This document shows positions 1 through 4,168 of a stretch of DNA of 5,421 bases, one piece after another. The notes beneath the pieces were generated by a model, which worked only from the letters and a program-made list of their open reading frames with translations, made no database searches and was not told where the DNA came from. The position numbers were made by a program, and so were the translations under genes. Every line of letters starts with the position of its first letter. Position 1 is the stretch's first letter. The stretch lies in assembly GCA_900551305.1 (NCBI GenBank), contig URVK01000128.1, positions 1 through 5,421 on the forward strand. The letters run 5' to 3'. The stretch comes from an uncultured Collinsella sp. (lineage in GTDB: Bacteria; Actinomycetota; Coriobacteriia; Coriobacteriales; Coriobacteriaceae).

Positions 1-277
1 CGCGCTCTGCCGCCTCGGCCTCGCGCTGACGAGCGCGGTCCTCGTTCTCAAACTCGATATCGTCCTCAATCTCATCGCTCGGATTGAGCAGCTCGTCCAG
101 ACTCACACCATAGAGCTTGGCGAGCGAGATCAGGTTCTCGGTATCGGGCGAGCTCTCCGCACGCTCCCATTTACTAACCGCCTGGCGCGACAGCCCCAGC
201 TTTCGCGCCAGCCCTTCTTGGCTAAAGCCCTTGCTGCGGCGAAGGTCGGCGAGCCGCTGCGCAGTTTCTACATTCAT
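1..277 (-). CDS. XRE-family helix-turn-helix transcriptional regulator (N-terminal part, cut by the window edge)
   Basis: The minus-strand reading frame opens with ATG at 277-275 and stays open for 92 codons to the left edge, so the C-terminus is not visible. Residues about 5-62 form a classic Cro/C1-type HTH: the first helix carries AQRLADLRRSKGFSQ, the recognition segment is LGLSRQAVSKWERAES, and the domain closes with LISLAKLYGVSLDELL. The pattern SRQAVSKWE followed by SPDTENLISLAKLYGVS is typical of the many Gram-positive XRE regulators that carry a second, often membrane or sensor, domain. From residue 65 the chain becomes strongly acidic and then charged (DEIEDDIEFENEDRARQREAEAAER), which looks like a linker or the start of a coiled coil. 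The start is fixed by AGGAGG (plus-strand complement at 282-287), 4 nt before the ATG. It is divergent from the methyltransferase at 545 and could regulate the shared intergenic region. Its target and ligand are unknown. Confidence 0.88.
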   Translation of the reverse strand, partial: MNVETAQRLADLRRSKGFSQEGLARKLGLSRQAVSKWERAESSPDTENLISLAKLYGVSLDELLNPSDEIEDDIEFENEDRARQREAEAAER

Positions 278-395
278 GGTTCCTCCTATGTGATGCCAGC
301 CGTGCCGCCGGACCGTTTTTGTTCTTAAGGCGCCTTGCACAGTTAAAAATCTATCCGCCACCGCCAAAAGCATGCCACCTATTCTAGTGAGATTT

Positions 396-424
396 TTGAC
401 AACTGGCGGTTGCGGGCACATATG
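396..424 (+). promoter_or_regulatory. Candidate sigma-A/sigma-70 promoter for the methyltransferase gene
   Basis: A perfect consensus -35 box TTGACA lies at 396-401. With a 17-nt spacer the -10 position is CATATG (419-424), a weak match; TATGAG at 421-426 (19-nt spacing) is an alternative. Transcription would begin near 431, giving a leader of roughly 110 nt before the GTG at 545. Because this start site is downstream of the in-frame TTG (410) and ATG (422), it argues for the GTG start. A weaker second promoter is possible, with TTGTCC at 469-474 and TAGTAT at 493-498 (18-nt spacing), which would give a leader of about 40 nt. Both are predictions from sequence only. Confidence 0.45.
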
Positions 425-466
425 AGCTGCGGAAATGTGTCCAAACAAAGCAATGAGCCGCAGCTC
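424..466. repeat. Perfect 9-bp inverted repeat in the methyltransferase leader
   Basis: GAGCTGCGG at 424-432 is the exact reverse complement of CCGCAGCTC at 458-466, with a 25-nt A-rich loop between them. It lies at and just after the predicted -10 region. If transcription starts upstream it could form a leader hairpin; as DNA it could be a binding site for a dimeric regulator with widely spaced half-sites. No T-tract follows the second arm, so it is not a normal intrinsic terminator. Confidence 0.45.
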
Positions 467-493
467 GGTTGTCCCCGTTGCGGCGTTAACGGT

Positions 494-507
494 AGTATGG
501 TCATACT
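494..507. promoter_or_regulatory. Operator-like palindrome AGTATG-GT-CATACT
   Basis: The two 6-bp arms (494-499 and 502-507) are exact reverse complements separated by 2 nt, giving a compact 14-nt dyad typical in size of a dimeric HTH regulator's site. It overlaps the TAGTAT box of the possible second promoter and ends 20 nt before the ribosome-binding site at 528. The divergent XRE protein is a candidate binder, but nothing in the sequence ties the two together. Confidence 0.35.
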
Positions 508-544
508 GTTTATTCCGCACCGCCAACGGAGGGAGTTCCGCGCC

Positions 545-1417
545 GTGAACCGCGATTTCGCCTCATCGCTCATCCAGCTCAACAACACGTTCTATCGCGA
601 GCACTCCGCCTCCTTTTCCGATACGCGCCAGGCCCCGTGGCCCGGCTGGGTGCGCACCATGGACATCGCGCTCGAACAGCTCGACGTCGCCACGATCGAG
701 CATCCCGTCCGCGTCTTCGATCTCGCCTGCGGCAATATGCGATTCGAAAACTTTGCCGCCGGCGGCGCACTTGCCGCCAAGGGCGTCGCCGGCGCAAACC
801 CCTCGGCAGATGCCAGCTGCCCGTTTGAGTTCTATGGCGTCGACTCGTGTCAAGACCTGGCCATCGATGCACATGGCCACGCGCTGCGCATTCCCAACCT
901 GCACTTCCAGGAACTCGACGTGCTCGACGCCCTCATGAAGCTCAACCCCGCCGAAACACCCGACGTGCTTTTCGACGCCCCGCTCGCCGATATCTCGGTC
1001 TGCTTTGGCTTTATGCACCACGTGCCGTCGTGCGAGTACCGCGTACGCGTGCTCGACGCCCTGGTGCGGCAAACGCGCCCGGGCGGCATCATCGCCATCA
1101 GCTTTTGGGAGTTTATGAACGACGAGCGCATGGCGCGCAAGGCCGTTCGAGCCGAAGCCCGCGCCGAGCTCACCCCGCCGTTTGAGGGTTACGATTCCGC
1201 GCAGTTTGAAGCCGGCGACCACCTCATTGGCTGGCAAAACGACCGCCACGCCTACCGCTATTGCCATCACTTTGACGATCAGCAGATCACCGACCTGGTG
1301 CGCGGCGTCCGTACGTTCTACAAAAGCGGCGAGGTCCCCGTGCGCGAGCTTGAGCGTTTCCATGCCGACGGTCGCAGCGGCGAGCTCAACCGTTATGTGA
1401 TCCTCAAGCGCCTGTAG
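545..1417 (+). CDS. Class I SAM-dependent methyltransferase, Trm9/ALKBH8-like
   Basis: A 290-residue Rossmann-fold methyltransferase. Motif I is VFDLACGNMRFENFA (residues 57-71); the acidic end of strand 2 is FYGVDSCQDL (96-105); the strand 4 region is DISVCFGFMHHVPS (149-162); the post-motif is TRPGGIIAISFWEF (177-190). Features outside the generic fold recall Trm9/ALKBH8 tRNA wobble-uridine methyltransferases from memory: an N-terminal ASFSDTRQAPWPGW (22-35), comparable to their HFSxTRYKPWP element; the xxHH motif followed by a paired arginine helix; and a late HAYRYCHHFDDQQITDLV (235-252), comparable to their RYYHxF element. The substrate is unproven: bacteria are not known to make mcm5U, so RNA methylation is only a suggestion. 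I chose the GTG start because GGAGGGAG (528-535) sits 9 nt upstream. The frame extends back in-frame to ATG 422 and TTG 410, adding 41 or 45 residues including a CPRC pair, but neither has a good ribosome-binding site. Confidence 0.8.
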   Translation: MNRDFASSLIQLNNTFYREHSASFSDTRQAPWPGWVRTMDIALEQLDVATIEHPVRVFDLACGNMRFENFAAGGALAAKGVAGANPSADASCPFEFYGVDSCQDLAIDAHGHALRIPNLHFQELDVLDALMKLNPAETPDVLFDAPLADISVCFGFMHHVPSCEYRVRVLDALVRQTRPGGIIAISFWEFMNDERMARKAVRAEARAELTPPFEGYDSAQFEAGDHLIGWQNDRHAYRYCHHFDDQQITDLVRGVRTFYKSGEVPVRELERFHADGRSGELNRYVILKRL

Positions 1418-1455
1418 GCATCGACGACTCGCCGCCGAGCCGCGCCGCGTCTTTC

Positions 1456-1477
1456 GGGCAAACTATGCCCACCCTTT
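1456..1477 (+). terminator. Possible weak intrinsic terminator after the methyltransferase
   Basis: GGGCA (1456-1460) pairs with TGCCC (1466-1470) around a 5-nt loop, followed 3 nt later by TTTT (1474-1477). The stem is short (5 bp) and the T-tract is short and displaced, so the element may be weak or may not terminate. It lies 39-60 nt after the TAG stop codon and is the best hairpin-plus-T candidate in this gap. Confidence 0.3.
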
Positions 1478-1490
1478 TCAACCCATTGAC

Positions 1491-1512
1491 GGAACGCGCA
1501 GCTATGCGTTCC
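1491..1512 (+). promoter_or_regulatory. Stem-loop directly upstream of the trmB ribosome-binding site
   Basis: GGAACGC (1491-1497) and GCGTTCC (1506-1512) form a perfect 7-bp stem around an 8-nt loop. The sequence following it is AT-rich (ATATTTAT) rather than a clean T-run. It ends 12 nt before the AAGGAG Shine-Dalgarno (1525-1530) of the next gene. It may be a second terminator for the upstream gene or a 5' leader hairpin of trmB. A TTGACG box at 1486-1491 has no acceptable -10 partner at normal spacing. Confidence 0.4.
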
Positions 1513-1534
1513 ATATTTATGACCAAGGAGCCTC

Positions 1535-2374
1535 ATGGGAGCCGTCCACGTTCGCGCGCCTAAGAACTTTGTGCTCGAGGAGCGCCTGGAGCGCTACGCC
1601 GATGCGATTGAGACGAACCCCGAGGCCTATGCCGGAGATTGGCGTGAAGTCTGTGCGCCAGTTGGCAGCAAGCCATTCGAACACCTTCACCTGGATCTTG
1701 GCTGCGGCAAGGGAACGTACCTTGTAGAGCGCGCGGCCCACGAGCCAAACACGCTCTTTATCGGCATGGACCAAGAGCCCATCTGCATCGCCTATGCCGC
1801 ACAGAAAATCTGCGAGCATGAACTGACCAACGCACTCGTTCTGCCTCGAGGCGCCGCATCGCTGCCGCAGCTATTTGCCACAGGCGAGCTCGATGCCATC
1901 ACCATCAACTTTCCCACGCCGCAGCCCAAGGCCAAGTACGCCAAAAAGCGCCTCGTCCATGTCGACCATCTGATGCTCTATCGCCCGCTCTTTGCAGCCG
2001 GCGCCACCGTAACGCTGCGAACCGACAGCAAACCGTTGCGCGATTACGCCCTGGGACAGTTTGCCGCAGCCGGCTACGATACGCTTTGGGTAAGTGACGA
2101 CGTCCGCCGCGACCATCCCGAGCATCCCGAGACCGAATATGAATGCCGCACGCGCGAGATGGGCGCCGCCGTCTATGGCATTTGCGCTACGCCCGGCGCG
2201 GAACCCATCGAAGAGCAGCTCGCGGCGGGCCGCGCGCAGGAGCAAAGCCTTGCCTGCTACCTGCCCGAAAACCTCGATGAGCTCACCTACGTGCCTCTCG
2301 GCATGGAAGAGGCCGTCGAGAACTTCAGAAACCGTGCCCGCAAGGGCAAGAAGCGCCTGCCGCAAGAGTCCTAG
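1535..2374 (+). CDS. trmB: tRNA (guanine-N7-)-methyltransferase, TrmB-like, with divergent catalytic loop
   Basis: TrmB transfers a methyl group from SAM to N7 of G46 in the tRNA variable loop. The N-terminus follows the Gram-positive TrmB plan: ADAIETNPEAYAGDWREV (22-39), then motif I LHLDLGCGKGTYL (51-63), motif II TLFIGMDQEP (73-82), and the family loop INFPTPQPKAKYAKKRL (124-140). Next come the strand carrying LRTDS (161-165) and the C-terminal signature TEYECRTREMGAAVYGI (200-216). The loop is unusual. Most homologues have FPDPW followed by K, R and H residues; here Asp is Thr128, Trp is Gln130, and the later His is Tyr135. The protein is 279 residues, about 40-60 longer than typical, with the excess in a charged tail (218-279) ending in RNRARKGKKRLPQES. 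The ATG start has AAGGAG 4 nt upstream. The fold and family are clear; activity on G46 is an inference because of the loop changes. Confidence 0.8.
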   Translation: MGAVHVRAPKNFVLEERLERYADAIETNPEAYAGDWREVCAPVGSKPFEHLHLDLGCGKGTYLVERAAHEPNTLFIGMDQEPICIAYAAQKICEHELTNALVLPRGAASLPQLFATGELDAITINFPTPQPKAKYAKKRLVHVDHLMLYRPLFAAGATVTLRTDSKPLRDYALGQFAAAGYDTLWVSDDVRRDHPEHPETEYECRTREMGAAVYGICATPGAEPIEEQLAAGRAQEQSLACYLPENLDELTYVPLGMEEAVENFRNRARKGKKRLPQES

Positions 2375-2439
2375 GGGCTTCTGATGGTCGCGGCGTCAGC
2401 AAATAAGCGCGAATAGGCGCCAGCAAACAACCCTCAAAC

Positions 2440-2562
2440 CTAAGTGAGTAGACTTTTTTGCAATAGCCAAGCACAACCCGCATAACGAAAACTAAAACCG
2501 CAGATAGAACCCTTGTGCAAAATCCATGTGCTCGCGACATCGCAAAAAGTCTACTCACTTAG
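2440..2562. repeat. Pair of 21/22-nt inverted repeats, core AAGTGAGTAGACTT, 105 bp apart
   Basis: The left arm (2440-2461) reads CTAAGTGAGTAGACT then a T6 run and GC. The right arm (2542-2562) is its exact reverse complement except that the run is 5 rather than 6. Each core, AAGT-N6-ACTT, is itself a small dyad (2442-2455 and 2547-2560). The centres are 105 bp apart, close to ten helical turns. The 80-nt spacer holds a further inner match, GCACAA (2470-2475) with TTGTGC (2513-2518), so the single strand could fold into one interrupted hairpin. Possible roles are paired operator sites that loop DNA, a small non-autonomous mobile element with terminal inverted repeats, or an RNA structure. I see no flanking target duplication, which weakens the mobile-element reading. 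Confidence 0.7.
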
Positions 2563-2623
2563 CTGGCAACTGCACCAAACGGCCGGGCAGAACGCCCATT
2601 TCCTGCATTTTCTTGCCTGCAAA

Positions 2624-2635
2624 CGCATCGATGCG
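2624..2635. promoter_or_regulatory. 12-bp perfect palindrome CGCATCGATGCG, possible operator
   Basis: The sequence is its own reverse complement over 12 bp. It lies 9 nt upstream of the -10-like CATAAT (2645-2650), so it covers the place where a -35 box would sit (about 2622-2627), where no -35 consensus is seen. That arrangement suits an activator or repressor site, but a 12-bp palindrome can arise by chance in GC-rich DNA. Confidence 0.3.
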
Positions 2636-2644
2636 CCGCTACGC

Positions 2645-2650
2645 CATAAT
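2645..2650 (+). promoter_or_regulatory. Candidate -10 box (CATAAT) for the helicase gene
   Basis: CATAAT matches five of six bases of TATAAT and would start transcription near 2657, about 27 nt before the ATG at 2684. The -35 position lacks a consensus match. The start has only a weak purine-rich ribosome-binding sequence (GAGAGAAAG, 2668-2676). Confidence 0.35.
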
Positions 2651-2683
2651 AGTTGGCGGACAATCGCGAGAGAAAGCAACCAC

Positions 2684-4168
2684 ATGGCACAGACCACGAC
2701 AGATACCGCCGCCAGCACCGTCTCCGGCGCCGGCGCCGCCAGCTCATTCTCGGGCGGCACGGGAACCGAAGCCGAGTTTGGCTCGCTCGGCGCGCTCTCC
2801 CCCACCTGGTGGGAGCCCGAGGACGGCAGCGAGCCCGAACCGTGGCTCACGCCCGATCAAGCCTTCGAACGCTTCTTTGAATGGACGAGCGATCGCGGCA
2901 TTGAACTGTGGGATCACCAAGAAGAGGCCCTCATGGACCTGGCTGCCGGCGATCACGTCATTTTAGGCACACCGACCGGATCGGGTAAATCGCTCGTCGC
3001 GCTGGGCATGCTCTTTATGGGCATGGCGCAGGGCAAGCGCTGCTACTACACGGCTCCCATCAAGGCTCTGGTCAGCGAGAAGTTTTTCGACCTTGTGCAG
3101 GTGCTCGGCCGCGATAACGTAGGCATGATTACCGGCGACACGCATATCAACACCAAGGCACCCGTCATCTGCTGCACGGCAGAGATCCTTGCCAACGACG
3201 CACTGCGCGAGAGCGAAGATGCCGACGTGGGCTGCGTGGCCATGGACGAGTTCCACTACTTTGCCGACCCCGACCGCGGTTGGGCTTGGCAGGTGCCGCT
3301 GCTCACCCTGCCCCACACGCAATTCATGCTCATGAGCGCCACGCTCGGCGATGTCACTGCCATCGCCGCCTCACTCGAGGAACACACCGGTGCTACCTGC
3401 GACTTGGTCGTCGATGCCCCGCGCCCCGTGCCGCTGAGCTACGACTACGTGACGACCTCCCTCGAGGGCACGGTCGAGCTCGCCATGCGCCGCGGCGAGG
3501 CCCCGCTCTATATCGTGCACTTTAGCCAGGATGCCGCCCTTGCAACGGCACAGTCGCTCGCCAATTTTGGCATCGCCAGCAAGGAGCAGCGCGAGGCCAT
3601 TAAGGAAGCCGCCAAAGGCACGAGCTTCTCCACGGCCTTTGGTAAGATTCTCAAACGCCTGCTTGGATGCGGCGTCGGCGTGCACCATGCCGGCATGTTG
3701 CCGCGCTATCGCCTGCTGGTGGAGCGCCTGGCGCAGCAGGGCCTGCTGCCCGTCATCTGCGGCACCGATACGCTCGGCGTCGGCATCAACGTACCCATCC
3801 ACACCGTGGTACTCACCGCGCTCACCAAGTTCGACGGCTACAAGATGCGTCGTCTGCGCGCCCGCGAGTTCCATCAGATTGCCGGTCGCGCCGGCCGCTC
3901 GGGCTTCGATACCGAGGGCATGGTCATCGCCGAGGCCCCGGAGCACGAGATCGAGAACGCCAAACTCATGGCCAAGGCGGGCGACGACCCCAAGAAGCTC
4001 CGCAAGATTAAAAAGAAGAAGGCCCCCGAGGGCTTTGTCACCTGGAACAAGCAGACCTTTGAGCGCCTGATCGAGACGCAGCCCGAGACGCTCAAGCCGT
4101 CGAATAGGGGACACGACGCCCGGGACCCCAAAGCCGCGCCTTCGCATCACGCACTCCATGGTGATTAG
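2684..4168 (+). CDS. Ski2-like DExH-box RNA helicase, N-terminal core fragment (frameshifted end)
   Basis: This 494-residue ORF encodes the two RecA-like domains of a superfamily 2, Ski2-like helicase that uses ATP to unwind RNA. After an Ala/Ser/Gly-rich N-terminus (5-30), the motifs appear in order: Q-like region LWDHQEEAL (75-83), Walker A GTPTGSGKS (95-103), Ia YTAPIKALVSEKF (122-134), Walker B DEFH (188-191), III SAT (218-220), the GVHHAGMLPRYR segment (332-343), V GTDTLGVGINVP (360-371), and VI HQIAGRAGRSGFD (397-409). A basic DPKKLRKIKKKKAPEGFVTW stretch (435-454) follows, as I recall for actinobacterial DUF3516 helicases. Native sequence ends at Pro472; residues 473-494 are an out-of-frame tail caused by the 37-bp insertion, ending at TAG 4166-4168. 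ATG 2684 is preferred over the upstream in-frame start at 2513, whose 57 extra residues have no family character. All core ATPase and helicase motifs are intact, so this piece could still fold. Confidence 0.85.
   Translation: MAQTTTDTAASTVSGAGAASSFSGGTGTEAEFGSLGALSPTWWEPEDGSEPEPWLTPDQAFERFFEWTSDRGIELWDHQEEALMDLAAGDHVILGTPTGSGKSLVALGMLFMGMAQGKRCYYTAPIKALVSEKFFDLVQVLGRDNVGMITGDTHINTKAPVICCTAEILANDALRESEDADVGCVAMDEFHYFADPDRGWAWQVPLLTLPHTQFMLMSATLGDVTAIAASLEEHTGATCDLVVDAPRPVPLSYDYVTTSLEGTVELAMRRGEAPLYIVHFSQDAALATAQSLANFGIASKEQREAIKEAAKGTSFSTAFGKILKRLLGCGVGVHHAGMLPRYRLLVERLAQQGLLPVICGTDTLGVGINVPIHTVVLTALTKFDGYKMRRLRAREFHQIAGRAGRSGFDTEGMVIAEAPEHEIENAKLMAKAGDDPKKLRKIKKKKAPEGFVTWNKQTFERLIETQPETLKPSNRGHDARDPKAAPSHHALHGD
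4100..4136. other. 37-bp frame-disrupting insertion flanked by AAGCCG direct repeats
   Basis: AAGCCG occurs at 4094-4099 and again at 4131-4136, exactly 37 bp apart. Deleting one repeat plus the intervening 31 bp joins LKP directly to RLRITHSMVISVV and restores one frame; 37 is not a multiple of three, so the insert causes the shift. The insert (GGGG at 4107-4110, CCCGGG at 4119-4124, CCCC at 4126-4129) is GC-rich and does not resemble adjacent coding sequence, so it is not a simple tandem duplication. It could be a tiny insertion with a 6-bp target duplication, filler DNA from break repair, an excision footprint, or an assembly error. Confidence 0.75.

Larger units (their letters stand above)
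2375..2683. other. 309-nt intergenic region carrying repeat pair and helicase promoter elements
   Basis: No convincing gene lies here. The region is less GC-rich than its neighbours, especially 2400-2560. It contains the long inverted repeat pair (2440-2562), a 12-bp palindrome (2624-2635) and a -10-like box (2645-2650), listed separately. The in-frame upstream extension of the helicase to 2513 has no family-like sequence and runs through the second repeat arm, so it is treated as noncoding. I see no strong terminator hairpin for trmB. Confidence 0.6.

Noticed and set aside
337..346. 10-bp palindrome AAGGCGCCTT upstream of the XRE gene
   Set aside because: Short and GC-centred, so plausible by chance; no promoter boxes around it convincingly place it as an operator.
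381..386. TAGAAT (minus strand) as a -10 box for the XRE gene
   Set aside because: No acceptable -35 box is found at 16-18 nt spacing, so I did not list a promoter.
563..1363. 266-aa open frame on the minus strand opposite the methyltransferase
   Set aside because: It is the mirror of a GC-rich coding region, has no recognisable motif, and the plus-strand frame has clear SAM-binding motifs and a ribosome-binding site.
2325..2558. 77-aa minus-strand frame beginning inside the right repeat arm
   Set aside because: It overlaps the end of trmB, lacks a convincing ribosome-binding site, and looks like chance.
2440..2562. Inverted repeat pair as an intrinsic terminator or CRISPR-like array
   Set aside because: The arms are 80 nt apart without a terminator T-tract after the second arm, and there are only two copies in opposite orientation.
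4006..4024. A-rich ATTAAAAAGAAGAAG as a programmed -1 frameshift site
   Set aside because: The break needs a +1 (or -2) shift, not -1, and the required downstream frame is closed by a stop at 4068-4070, so a shift this far upstream could not rescue the protein.
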